Shown: piece by piece, positions 1-7,806 of the stretch
Layout: the number at the start of each line of letters is the position of its first letter
Position numbering within the stretch: the first letter of the stretch is position 1
Source: Litoribacillus peritrichatus
Lineage (GTDB): Bacteria; Pseudomonadota; Gammaproteobacteria; Pseudomonadales; Litoribrevibacteraceae
Length of the DNA: 64,000 nt
Assembly (NCBI RefSeq): GCF_039537985.1
Contig: NZ_BAABBN010000012.1
Span: 124,001 to 188,000, forward strand
Reading direction: 5' to 3'
Made by a program: the position numbers and the translations under genes
The notes under the pieces: generated by a model
The model's database searches: none
What the model saw: the letters and a program-made list of their open reading frames with translations, nothing else
Told to the model about the DNA's origin: nothing

Positions 1-414
1 TACCACTTGTTTCAGTACGGTATCCCCTACATCGAGGCCATGTTGATCATTAACACGCTTAAAGAAGTCTATATCGATAGCAACCAATGATGCGGTATCT
101 TGTGTTCTTTTTGCCACAGATAAACAATCATTGAGTTTATCCATCAAATATCGGCGATTAAATGCCCCTGTCAGCGGGTCTTTAATGACTTCATTTTCAA
201 GAAGCGAGCACTGTCGCTCAAGATAATCACCATGAAAAAAGATCACCATCACAGCATAGCCAGCAACTGCTGTCGTGACGGACGCCATAACATAAGCTTG
301 ATCCTGTAAAAACATGGCAGACACGGGAGATACACAAGCAAGTAAAAGCAAACAAAACCGAAAATGAATTTTGGATGTAGTTAACTCATATAACTTACTT
401 ATAAAGGTGTGCAT
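1..414 (-). CDS. GGDEF-domain membrane protein (3' part cut off by window edge)
   Basis: Reading the minus strand from ATG at 414 gives an open frame to position 1, so only the first 138 codons are visible. The N-terminus has two hydrophobic segments (about residues 19-35 and 41-60), suggesting a membrane anchor. A GGDEF start follows: a DPLTGAFNRRY motif near residue 80 and a DIDFFKRVND motif near residue 114, both hallmarks of diguanylate cyclase domains. The GG(D/E)EF signature itself lies beyond the window, so catalytic competence cannot be judged. It is probably a c-di-GMP synthase. Two further c-di-GMP-type proteins lie within 7 kb. Confidence 0.85.
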   Translation of the reverse strand, partial: MHTFISKLYELTTSKIHFRFCLLLLACVSPVSAMFLQDQAYVMASVTTAVAGYAVMVIFFHGDYLERQCSLLENEVIKDPLTGAFNRRYLMDKLNDCLSVAKRTQDTASLVAIDIDFFKRVNDQHGLDVGDTVLKQVV

Positions 415-652
415 GATACTGCCCTTGTTCTAACGTCTTAAAAAACAAAGATAGTGCTCAAAAACGCACGATTAGAGGACAAAACAAGCAAGCATTGTGC
501 AAGAAGAACGAAGTGTTAAACCAATCACAACTTTTGAACTATGACGAACACAGAATTATTTATGTATAAGAAAGAAAGATAAAAAGTTCAGAAGAGTATT
601 AAGATATTAAAATCAGAAAGAATATTAAAAATATAAGAAGGTGTAGAAGAAG
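415..652. other. Intergenic region, no gene seen
   Basis: AT-rich spacer between the start of the GGDEF gene and the 3' end of tRNA-Glu. It should carry the promoter of the GGDEF gene and the terminator of the tRNA, but no convincing hairpin with a T-tract or consensus promoter was found by eye. Confidence 0.4.
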
Positions 653-728
653 TGGCGTCCCATAGGGGGTTCGAACCCCTGTTACCGCCGTGAAAGGGCG
701 GTGTCCTAGGCCTCTAGACGAATGGGAC
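653..728 (-). tRNA. tRNA-Glu (anticodon TTC)
   Basis: The reverse complement folds as a 76-nt cloverleaf: acceptor GTCCCAT/ATGGGAC, discriminator G and encoded CCA, T-arm with GGTTCGAACCC, and an anticodon loop CTTTCAC with anticodon TTC. It closely resembles E. coli tRNA-Glu. It lies about 260 bp downstream of tRNA-Ala on the same strand and has its own promoter-like sequence at 839-868. Confidence 0.97.
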
Positions 729-838
729 GCATTTTGATTTCAACAACAAGACATAGTTAAAACCGTGAAATTAAACTTTGTAAATCAACAACTTACTAAA
801 TTTAATTTCTATCGAAACGGCCTCTGTTTCGATGGCGC

Positions 839-868
839 GTATAATAACAGCTGATTCAGAAAGTGCAA
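839..868 (-). promoter_or_regulatory. Probable sigma-70 promoter of tRNA-Glu
   Basis: On the minus strand, a -35-like TTGCAC (863-868) is followed 16-18 nt later by overlapping -10-like hexamers (TATTAT, ATTATA or TTATAC, within 839-846). A G+C-rich stretch follows, like the discriminator of stringently controlled stable-RNA promoters. It lies about 110 bp upstream of the mature tRNA, implying a long 5' precursor. Assigned by eye only. Confidence 0.5.
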
Positions 869-952
869 CCGTTTTTGTAATAAAAACTTCAATTTTTTCA
901 AATTGATGGTAACTAACTTAAACCAACCCAAATTCACGCATATTCCAGGCAT

Positions 953-983
953 AAAAAAAGCCTGATTAAAAAATCAGGCTTTT
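953..983 (-). terminator. Rho-independent terminator after tRNA-Ala
   Basis: The inverted repeat GCCTGATT/AATCAGGC (960-967 and 972-979) with a 4-nt loop is followed on the minus strand by a run of T. It lies directly downstream of the tRNA-Ala 3' end. The flanking A/T runs are symmetric, so it could act in both directions. Confidence 0.85.
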
Positions 984-989
984 AGAATT

Positions 990-1065
990 TGGTGGAGCCT
1001 AACGGGATCGAACCGTTGACCTCAACGCTGCCAGCGTTGCGCTCTCCCAGCTGAGCTAAGGCCCC
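990..1065 (-). tRNA. tRNA-Ala (anticodon GGC)
   Basis: The reverse complement gives a 76-nt cloverleaf with acceptor GGGGCCT/AGGCTCC (one G-U pair), discriminator A, encoded CCA, T-arm GGTTCGATCCC and an anticodon loop with GGC. It sits 86 bp downstream of the gltX stop but has its own strong promoter at 1085-1113 and a terminator at 953-983. Confidence 0.97.
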
Positions 1066-1084
1066 ATATCTTGGAACGGGGCTT

Positions 1085-1113
1085 ATATTAATAATCACCC
1101 CGCCCACAGTCAA
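1085..1113 (-). promoter_or_regulatory. Sigma-70 promoter of tRNA-Ala
   Basis: On the minus strand, TTGACT (1108-1113) and TAATAT (1085-1090) are separated by exactly 17 bp. A GCCCCG discriminator-like run lies just downstream. This near-consensus promoter directly precedes tRNA-Ala and sits in the short gap after gltX. Confidence 0.7.
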
Positions 1114-1151
1114 GTAAAAAGTTCAAAAAAGTTAATGACTTAACAGATTGA

Positions 1152-2651
1152 TCACTCTTCAACCAACTGAGTAAGAATCGCTTGATATTCTTTTTCTACT
1201 TTCTTAGTCGCTTTCTTCGAAAATCCACCCAACACTTCATTCAAAGCATAACGCAAACGTGCACGCGTCATGTCTGGCCCAAGCATCGCCATGGAGTCCA
1301 TCACCGACCAGGAGTTTGGCGTGCCCGCGATAGAAACAAAAATCGGCTGCATGAAGTCGCCCATTTTCAACTCCATTGCTAAGCTGATGGCTTTGATGTC
1401 CGCAAAGATATTATCTTTGGTCCAGTGACGTTGTGCTTCCAGTTTCCACAAAATGAACTGAAGTACCCGCTTCACTTGCTCTTCGTCTAATTTCTTATGA
1501 GCAAAGTCTTCAGCGGTTAATGGCAACATGCCTGAGAACATGAAATTTGCTAACGGCGCAATGTCACTAAAGGTTTGAACACGACCCTGAATAAAAGACA
1601 GCATCGGCGCGATGTTCTTTTCATTAAACGCCCAGTCCTGAACACGCTGAGCAAATTCTTGCTCGGTCAGATCTTCACGAACCCACAAGCTGTTCAACCA
1701 CTTCAGTTTTTCTACGTCGAAGATTGGCCCACCCAAGGAAACCCGGCTGATATCGAAATTCTCGATCATTTCTGCCAAAGAGAACTTCTCACGTTCATCC
1801 GGCATTGACCAGCCCATACGCCCCAGATAATTGGTCAGCGCTTCCGGCATAAAACCCATACGCTCATAGAAGGTAATGGACGTTGGGTTCTTACGCTTAC
1901 TTAACTTACTCTTATCCGGGTTACGCAATAACGGCATGTGAATCAGTTCTGGCATTTCCCAGCCAAAATACTGATACAACAACTTATGCTTGGGTGCTGA
2001 GTTAATCCACTCCTCCCCTCGAATAACGTGAGTAATTTTCATCTCATGGTCGTCCACCACGTTTGCTAAGTGATACGTCGGCATACCATCCGACTTCAGC
2101 AAAATCTGACAATCCACCTGAGACCAATCAATTTCAATCGTGCCACGAAGACGATCCTCGATCACACAGGTTCCTTCGTCCGGCACCTTCATACGAATCA
2201 CATAAGACTCACCCGCTGCTAAACGCGTTTGAACTTCTTCTTCAGAAAGCTCCAAATCACCTTTAATGCCAGGATTTAAGCCTGCTGCCTTACGTTCTTC
2301 ACGGATGACATCCAGCTCTTCCGGGGTGCGGAAACAATAAAAAGCGTGCCCTTTTGCTATCAAGTCTTCTGCGTACTGGCGATAACCGTCTTTACGTTCA
2401 CTCTGACGATAAGGACCATGCGGACCACCCACGTCCGGCCCTTCGTCCCAATCCAACCCCATCCAACGCATAGCTTCAAGAATCTGATCTTCAGATTCTT
2501 GAGTGCTGCGAGTCTGATCCGTATCTTCGATACGTAGAATAAACTGGCCGCCGTGCTGGCGAGCAAAACATAAATTAAATAAAGCAATGTAGGCTGTGCC
2601 TACGTGAGGATCGCCGGTTGGAGACGGTGCAATGCGCGTACGAACTGTCAT
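1152..2651 (-). CDS. gltX: Glutamyl-tRNA synthetase
   Basis: Class I aminoacyl-tRNA synthetase charging tRNA-Glu with glutamate in the cytosol. The 499-aa protein carries the HIGH-type motif PSPTGDPHVGT (residues 9-19) and the KMSKS-type motif KLSKR (249-253), followed by the helical anticodon-binding region. The Cys/His zinc site of E. coli GltX is not apparent: the relevant stretch near residue 106 has a single Cys. The zinc-free form is common in related bacteria. ATG at 2651 starts the conserved N-terminus. The gene ends a minus-strand run and is followed by tRNA-Ala; its own substrate tRNA-Glu is the next RNA gene. Confidence 0.97.
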   Translation of the reverse strand: MTVRTRIAPSPTGDPHVGTAYIALFNLCFARQHGGQFILRIEDTDQTRSTQESEDQILEAMRWMGLDWDEGPDVGGPHGPYRQSERKDGYRQYAEDLIAKGHAFYCFRTPEELDVIREERKAAGLNPGIKGDLELSEEEVQTRLAAGESYVIRMKVPDEGTCVIEDRLRGTIEIDWSQVDCQILLKSDGMPTYHLANVVDDHEMKITHVIRGEEWINSAPKHKLLYQYFGWEMPELIHMPLLRNPDKSKLSKRKNPTSITFYERMGFMPEALTNYLGRMGWSMPDEREKFSLAEMIENFDISRVSLGGPIFDVEKLKWLNSLWVREDLTEQEFAQRVQDWAFNEKNIAPMLSFIQGRVQTFSDIAPLANFMFSGMLPLTAEDFAHKKLDEEQVKRVLQFILWKLEAQRHWTKDNIFADIKAISLAMELKMGDFMQPIFVSIAGTPNSWSVMDSMAMLGPDMTRARLRYALNEVLGGFSKKATKKVEKEYQAILTQLVEE

Positions 2652-2719
2652 TGGGCTCGGATTCCAAAAAAGAGTGAAAAATTAGAGAAATAAAATAGAA
2701 AAGCAATGATACAGAATTG

Positions 2720-2746
2720 CGAGAAGCCTTGCTATCTGGCTTCTCG
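2720..2746 (-). terminator. Hairpin, possible terminator of the HD-GYP gene
   Basis: Perfect 9-bp inverted repeat CGAGAAGCC/GGCTTCTCG with a 9-nt loop, located about 25 bp past the stop of the HD-GYP response regulator and upstream of gltX. There is no clear T-tract, so it may be a weak terminator or an mRNA stabilising stem. Confidence 0.45.
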
Positions 2747-2770
2747 AATTTAAGGGACACGAGCCTTACC

Positions 2771-4315
2771 TTACTCCGGATCAGGCATCCCTTCTCGGAT
2801 TCGATTAAAGGTGTCCAAGTGTTCTAAGAGGAGATCAACCAGATTCGGGTCAAAGTGCTTGCCCTTCTGCTCAATAAAATACGCAACAATATCTTCCATA
2901 GGCCAAGGTTCACGGTAACTGCGTTTACAGGCCAACAAATCAAATACATCAGCAATGGCCACAATTCGGCCCATGATGTGAATTTCTTCCCCTTGCTTAC
3001 CTTTCGGATAACCGGAACCATCCCACTTTTCATGATGGTCAGCCGCAATCGTGCCAGCCAATTTCAGTACATTCTGATCAGCCTGGCCTAACAACTCTGC
3101 GCCCCTTAAAGAATGAGTTTTAACCGTCGCCATTTCATCCGGCGTAAGCTTACCCTCTTTATGAAGAATTTCTTCGGGCACCATGATATTACCAAAATCA
3201 TGAAGTGGCGCTGCGGTTCTTAAAGCCGCTAGCTCTGACGCCGGCAAATTCAACAACTCTCCCAGCTTAACGCTCAATTCAGCCACTCGTTTTGTATGAC
3301 GACCGACAAACTGATCCCGACATTCCGTTAATTCAGCCAAATACGCAACCAAATCATCCGTCTGTTGCTTATTTTTCTCGTGCAACTCTATATTTTCATA
3401 CGCCGAAATAACATTTTTTGTGAACACATCCAGCAACTCTTTATCGAGAGCCGACAAAGCATGATGCCCATCAACATACATTAAAATGGCACGTTTTTTA
3501 CCCTCACAATAAATGACTAAGTCATTTTCGCGAAAAATATTTTTCTTATCGTGAATAGCCTCTTTGAATATCGCCTTCACATCTGTACAGAGTTCACTTA
3601 AACAAAATTCGGACTGATGGCTGTATTTGCCATAACCATATAAAGGCTTCAACTGAGAAGTATCCTTAACCTCCACTGCCAAACCATCATAACTATAAAG
3701 TTCTGGCTGATGCTCTAAGAACAACAAAGACACTAACTGTTCTATAGCCCCCTCAACAAACTGATCCATCGCGTGTTTTTCAAAAATGCCACGAGAACAC
3801 TGGATCACTTTTTCCAGGCCACGTTTATTTTTTTCTAACGACACAATATCCCGATAAGATCTGAGACTGGAAAGCATTAAGGTGTAAAGTTTCTGGGCGG
3901 TTAACTCGGTTTTGGCTTTATAATCATTGATATCATAATCGCGTACAACAGACTTTTCAGGCGCATGCCCTGGCTGCCCGGTACGAAGGATAATTCTGAC
4001 ATTGTTGTAGCCCAACTCCTCCCGAATGTACTTCACAGCTTTGAGGCCGGAATCTTCCGATTCCATAACGACATCCAGAAGTATGACCGCAATGTCGGGG
4101 TTATCCGCCAGAATGGTTCGAGCTTCCTGCCCCGAATAAGCATCCAAAAACAACAGAGGTTTATCATCAAACTCAAAGCCAGATAACGCAAAACGAGTCA
4201 CATCATGAACTTCAGCCTCATCATCAACGATGAGAATTTTCCACGGTACCCCTTTCTGCTCGACCTCAGCCTCTTCTTCCGTTTCATCCATGAACAACAG
4301 TTCGTCTTCGCTCAT
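2771..4315 (-). CDS. Response regulator with DUF3369-type middle region and HD-GYP domain
   Basis: Probable two-component output protein that degrades c-di-GMP. Residues about 27-150 are a receiver domain (VDDE acidic pocket, phosphoacceptor Asp in LLDVV near 81, conserved Thr/Ser-Gly and Lys region). Residues about 165-320 form a linker domain like DUF3369. Residues about 325-500 are HD-GYP, with the HD pair at 372-373, a second HH at 427-428 and DGSGYP at 432-437. The first motif reads HDFGN where HDxGK is usual. ATG at 4315 is chosen over an upstream TTG because AGGGGGAG sits correctly before it (514 aa). No sensor kinase is adjacent. Confidence 0.88.
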   Translation of the reverse strand: MSEDELLFMDETEEEAEVEQKGVPWKILIVDDEAEVHDVTRFALSGFEFDDKPLLFLDAYSGQEARTILADNPDIAVILLDVVMESEDSGLKAVKYIREELGYNNVRIILRTGQPGHAPEKSVVRDYDINDYKAKTELTAQKLYTLMLSSLRSYRDIVSLEKNKRGLEKVIQCSRGIFEKHAMDQFVEGAIEQLVSLLFLEHQPELYSYDGLAVEVKDTSQLKPLYGYGKYSHQSEFCLSELCTDVKAIFKEAIHDKKNIFRENDLVIYCEGKKRAILMYVDGHHALSALDKELLDVFTKNVISAYENIELHEKNKQQTDDLVAYLAELTECRDQFVGRHTKRVAELSVKLGELLNLPASELAALRTAAPLHDFGNIMVPEEILHKEGKLTPDEMATVKTHSLRGAELLGQADQNVLKLAGTIAADHHEKWDGSGYPKGKQGEEIHIMGRIVAIADVFDLLACKRSYREPWPMEDIVAYFIEQKGKHFDPNLVDLLLEHLDTFNRIREGMPDPE

Positions 4316-4449
4316 CAAACTCCCCCTGAACGATGTCTATAAACAGCGCCTTCACACAAAGCTATTGCTTAAGGATAGCACTCTTTACTGGCTTTTCGTC
4401 TTTAATTAGGAGTTTAAGCAATAGACCTGCCGAAGAAGGCTCCCCCTTG

Positions 4450-4824
4450 TTAGCCATACCAACCCGAGAACTTGTCGGCCCGATAGTCACGGTTCCGCTC
4501 CTCACTGCACGCCTTATCAAGGTTCTCTAAATCAAACTCAGTAATCATCGGAGGAATATTGGGTTGCCCCTGATAATGCTTGATATTTTTTATGTCATCT
4601 ATTGCCGGCTGACTGATGATTCGCTGCCTTGTCTCAATAGCAACTTCGCTCATTACCTGCCGAAGCGCCAACGAATGACGAGAAATCTTACATATTGAAT
4701 TCGATGACAAGCGCATCTGCTTCACTTCATTAACAGACTCTGTTTCTGGCTTGGCGAACGCCATCGAAGCACTACTTAAGAACACAAGCAACGACAATAT
4801 TGAGGTTAACTGACTTAGTTTCAT
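4450..4824 (-). CDS. Small secreted protein of unknown function
   Basis: 124-aa protein with a clear Sec signal peptide: basic start, hydrophobic residues about 7-20, and an AFA cleavage site near residue 24. The mature part is about 100 residues, charged, with two Cys (near 45 and 109) that could form a disulfide, and ends in an aromatic RADKFSGWYG tail. I recognise no family. It stands alone, about 130 bp upstream of the HD-GYP regulator on the same strand, so co-transcription is possible. ATG at 4824 starts the signal peptide. Probably periplasmic; role unknown. Confidence 0.7.
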   Translation of the reverse strand: MKLSQLTSILSLLVFLSSASMAFAKPETESVNEVKQMRLSSNSICKISRHSLALRQVMSEVAIETRQRIISQPAIDDIKNIKHYQGQPNIPPMITEFDLENLDKACSEERNRDYRADKFSGWYG

Positions 4825-5220
4825 GCTTACTTACCTTCCCATAGAGACTCACTGGACAAGGTAAGAAAAGTACACATGCTGACGTTTTTCTTTGATCAAA
4901 ACGAAACAAAGAGTTCATTTTTTGTACAGATATATTTCAGAATATTACAAGCAGAAAAACTTGTTAGAAATCAATTAAGTCTATTTATAAAAGACTCAAT
5001 ATCCCCAATCACAAACAACGAAAAACAATGATTTTTATTAATGGAACGGGCTGAAGATTTTTTGCCCGATCCAAAGAAACAAAGTAAAGGCAGGTTTAAA
5101 GCAGGCCAAAATAAAATCACACACAAGGAAAATAGCAAGCTAACAGACTGAGAAATCAAGAAAGAGGTATTTAGATATTTTATCTCTTAATTCTCGGATA
5201 CGAATAGAAATAACGATAAA
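4825..5220. other. Intergenic region (about 400 bp), no gene seen
   Basis: AT-rich DNA between the secreted-protein gene and tRNA-Leu. A 62-codon minus-strand frame (4971-5159) has no ribosome binding site or recognisable protein character. Weak inverted repeats near 5166-5190 (AAGAG/CTCTT) could end the tRNA transcript. No other element was identified. Confidence 0.4.
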
Positions 5221-5307
5221 TGGTGCCCGGGGCCGGACTTGAACCGGCACGACCTTGCGATCGGGAGATTTTAAGTCTCCTGTGTCTACCAATTCCACCA
5301 CCCGGGC
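5221..5307 (-). tRNA. tRNA-Leu (anticodon TAA)
   Basis: 87-nt class II tRNA with a long variable arm: acceptor GCCCGGG/CCCGGGC, discriminator A, encoded CCA, T-arm GGTTCAAGTCC and anticodon TAA flanked by T and A. It is the last gene of the Gly-Cys-Leu tRNA operon, the same order as E. coli glyW-cysT-leuZ downstream of pgsA. Confidence 0.97.
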
Positions 5308-5359
5308 ATCGGATGTGACCTTACGGTCATATGTGGAATGCTACTAAGAAGTAGTAGCT

Positions 5360-5433
5360 TGGAGGCGCGAGCCGGAATCGAACCGGCATCGGCGGATTTG
5401 CAATCCGCAGCATAACCATTTTGCTATCGCGCC
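5360..5433 (-). tRNA. tRNA-Cys (anticodon GCA)
   Basis: 74-nt cloverleaf with acceptor GGCGCGA/TCGCGCC, discriminator T (usual for tRNA-Cys), encoded CCA, T-arm GGTTCGATTCC and anticodon GCA. It lies between tRNA-Gly and tRNA-Leu on the same strand. The spacer toward tRNA-Leu contains a small hairpin (GCTACT/AGTAGC) that may be a processing site. Confidence 0.97.
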
Positions 5434-5587
5434 TTCCTACTCTTCATCAGAACTGACTTACTGCTCTTAAACAGTCGCCCTTGTGCAAATTCCTGATTCT
5501 GAGTTTAACCTCAGCTAATGTTAGCTGGGGCAACATCCTCTTACAAGGATGATTAAGATCTTTCTGCAATAACTTAAAGTAAGTTAT

Positions 5588-5663
<76 letters not shown>

Positions 5664-5678
5664 TGAACTTGGTGGCAC

Positions 5679-5706
5679 ATTCTAGTGATTTATTTTTTTC
5701 GGTCAA
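5679..5706 (-). promoter_or_regulatory. Sigma-70 promoter of the tRNA-Gly/Cys/Leu operon
   Basis: On the minus strand, TTGACC (5701-5706) and TAGAAT (5679-5684) are spaced by 16 bp and followed by a G+C-rich stretch. The element lies just upstream of tRNA-Gly. A terminator after pgsA fits the tRNAs having their own promoter. Confidence 0.6.
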
Positions 5707-5955
5707 CCATTTTTTGTTATCTTTCTGAAATTATTAAGAAATAATTTCAGAATTGTTTGTTTTATAAACATCACCGATTGAAATTTGCTCAACAATGCAA
5801 ATATTGTTTAAAGAACGTACTGCACCTTGATGATTCAAGGAAGTCCGTGCTGATCAAAATAAAAACTAACCGATCAATAAACCACCAACTAAACACCAGA
5901 ATAGAAAGTACGCACAAACTTCTTAGGAAAAATTCTTGGGTAAAACGTCTGAATT
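5707..5955. other. Intergenic region, no gene seen
   Basis: AT-rich spacer between the tRNA promoter and the 3' end of the GAF-GGDEF gene. A 90-codon plus-strand frame starts here but overlaps the GGDEF gene end and has no ribosome binding site, so it was not called. Confidence 0.4.
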
Positions 5956-6915
5956 TTAATTTTTTTTCTTACTTTTCTTGTTTTGATACATCTTTTTATC
6001 AGCAGAAACCACCAACTTTTCAAAATTAACGTCCTGCTCCGGCACTAGAATCCCCCCAATACTCACGCTCAATGGTCGTTCAAACGTCATTTTCTCATTG
6101 ATAAGACGCCGCTCCAGCCTTTCAATAACGATTTCCATCGTATCCAGCGCCTCAAGAAATACCATAGCCACGAATTCATCACCGCCTATTCTCGCCGAGA
6201 TATCGTTACTTCTTAACGCCTCCTGCAAAACCTTAGCCGTTGCTTTTATAGCTTCATCACCGGCTGCGTGCCCAACTTGGTCATTAATTTCTTTCAGATC
6301 ATCTATGTCCAAATACAGTAAACCCACCGATTGCCGCAGCCGACAAGCCAGCTTGTGTTGCTGTTGGGCAAGGTCTTTAAAGCCCCGACGATTATATAAC
6401 CCTGTTAACTCGTCGCGTATGGCCATTTCCCTGAGCAGTTTATTATTCTCCAGCAACTGCAGATCAGCCTCAATGATGTCTCGAAACTGAAACATTAATT
6501 TCTGAAATATCATTGGGTAATGAGTTGACTTGAAATTAAGGATACAGATGGTGCCAAACATCTCGCCGTTAGGCCAAAAGATGGGCAGCCCTAGATAGGC
6601 AATCAAGCCGTCTTTGATTTCAGGGTTATCATCCCAGTAACGATCTTTGGTGGCGTCGTTAACGCACAACACCTTCTTTGTTTCGACCACCCGTTTACAA
6701 TAGAGGTTGGTATCAGGGTCAACCACAGTACCAGTACCATAGGGGTTTTCCGCATTGCTGGAAGCAACCGCAGTCATGAACCCATATTTAGTATGCTGAA
6801 CGATGAAACCGGCAGGCGACATACAGGCCTCTGCCATTACATCCACAGTGTTCTGCCACTTTTCTAAGATACATTGGTAATCTTCGGAATCATGAATCCA
6901 GAGAGTCTCTGTCAT
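5956..6915 (-). CDS. GAF-GGDEF diguanylate cyclase
   Basis: Soluble 319-aa protein predicted to make c-di-GMP from GTP. Residues about 15-150 form a GAF sensor domain. Residues about 160-315 form a GGDEF domain with an intact GGDEF signature (244-248), the RDELTGLYNRRGF entry motif and DIDDLKEIND. An RxxD product-inhibition site (RSND, 235-238) lies exactly five residues before GGDEF, so feedback control by c-di-GMP is expected. ATG at 6915 is preferred to a TTG two codons upstream because AGGAAGG lies 7 nt before it. The gene sits between pgsA and the tRNA operon, where E. coli has no gene. Confidence 0.92.
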   Translation of the reverse strand: MTETLWIHDSEDYQCILEKWQNTVDVMAEACMSPAGFIVQHTKYGFMTAVASSNAENPYGTGTVVDPDTNLYCKRVVETKKVLCVNDATKDRYWDDNPEIKDGLIAYLGLPIFWPNGEMFGTICILNFKSTHYPMIFQKLMFQFRDIIEADLQLLENNKLLREMAIRDELTGLYNRRGFKDLAQQQHKLACRLRQSVGLLYLDIDDLKEINDQVGHAAGDEAIKATAKVLQEALRSNDISARIGGDEFVAMVFLEALDTMEIVIERLERRLINEKMTFERPLSVSIGGILVPEQDVNFEKLVVSADKKMYQNKKSKKKN

Positions 6916-7082
6916 GAACAAGCCTTCCTAACAAAACCAGCAAATTAAAACCTTATATTAAAGTTAGCCGTTTTTTGGAAAGGTGAGAAATTTCTTGTCG
7001 AATGAACCCCAACAACAATCAGCTTGATGAGTCATTAAGACTTAAAATGCACCACCGTAAACCTGAGGTACGCCGGAAATAA

Positions 7083-7108
7083 AAATGCCTGCAAAGTCGC
7101 AGGCATTT
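7083..7108 (-). terminator. Rho-independent terminator after pgsA
   Basis: Inverted repeat AAATGCCTGC/GCAGGCATTT with a 6-nt loop, followed on the minus strand by TTTTTATTT. It lies about 20 bp beyond the pgsA stop and separates pgsA from the GGDEF gene. Confidence 0.8.
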
Positions 7109-7125
7109 AAAGTAAATCATGAAGA

Positions 7126-7680
7126 CTATTTCGTCGTCTTCAGTTCTGGCCAGGCCGCCCTTAGATACACAAACATAGACCAGATTGTCAGCGCCGCCGC
7201 AATAAACATACTGATGTGACCGAACAAGCTGAACAAGCCTTGTTGCGACGGATCATCGGCCAACAGCAGTGTAATTGAACCCATTTGAGCCATGGTTTTA
7301 AATTTACCAATGAAGCTCACCGCAACACTGGTACGCTTACCAAGCTCAGCCATCCATTCTCGCAGAGCGGAAATCACAATCTCACGGGAAATAATAATGG
7401 CTGACGTCAAAGTTATGAAAAGTGATCCATAGCTGTGAACCAGCAAGACCAGAGCCACCACCACCATCAGTTTATCGGCCACCGGGTCCATGAAGGCACC
7501 AAAAGGTGTGCTTTGATTCCATTTACGGGCAAGGTAGCCATCCAGCCAATCGGTAAAACCGGCCAACATGAAAATCAACGCAGAGACAATAAAACGCCAA
7601 TCGACCGGAAAAAGGTAAATCAACACAAAAACAGGAATTAAAACGAGACGTAACGAGGTAAGAATATTAGGGATATTCAT
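7126..7680 (-). CDS. pgsA: CDP-diacylglycerol--glycerol-3-phosphate 3-phosphatidyltransferase
   Basis: Makes phosphatidylglycerophosphate from CDP-diacylglycerol and glycerol-3-phosphate, the committed step to phosphatidylglycerol and cardiolipin, in the inner membrane. The 184-aa protein has the CDP-alcohol phosphatidyltransferase signature DG-x2-AR-x8-G-x3-D-x3-D (residues about 48-72) and several membrane helices, with the usual family length. ATG at 7680 gives the classic MNIPNILT start. Gene order uvrC - (HDAC-like) - pgsA - tRNA-Gly/Cys/Leu matches enterobacteria and pseudomonads apart from the inserted genes. Confidence 0.95.
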   Translation of the reverse strand: MNIPNILTSLRLVLIPVFVLIYLFPVDWRFIVSALIFMLAGFTDWLDGYLARKWNQSTPFGAFMDPVADKLMVVVALVLLVHSYGSLFITLTSAIIISREIVISALREWMAELGKRTSVAVSFIGKFKTMAQMGSITLLLADDPSQQGLFSLFGHISMFIAAALTIWSMFVYLRAAWPELKTTK

Positions 7681-7806
7681 CCGATCAATAGCTTATTAAA
7701 TGAAAAGTTTCGGCAGTATAGCATAGATACTTTACGCGAAAACAAGCCCCTTTAAGAATTGTTTGAGAGAAGAATCGCAACTGATTGCTTATTAACCAAC
7801 AGTAAT

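Noticed and set aside
4971..5159. 62-codon minus-strand frame with a hydrophobic start
   Set aside because: No ribosome binding site and no family resemblance; treated as chance frame in the AT-rich spacer upstream of tRNA-Leu.
5757..6029. 90-codon plus-strand open frame
   Set aside because: Overlaps the end of the GAF-GGDEF gene, has no ribosome binding site, and its composition (Asn, Lys, Phe, His-rich) looks like translated AT-rich spacer.
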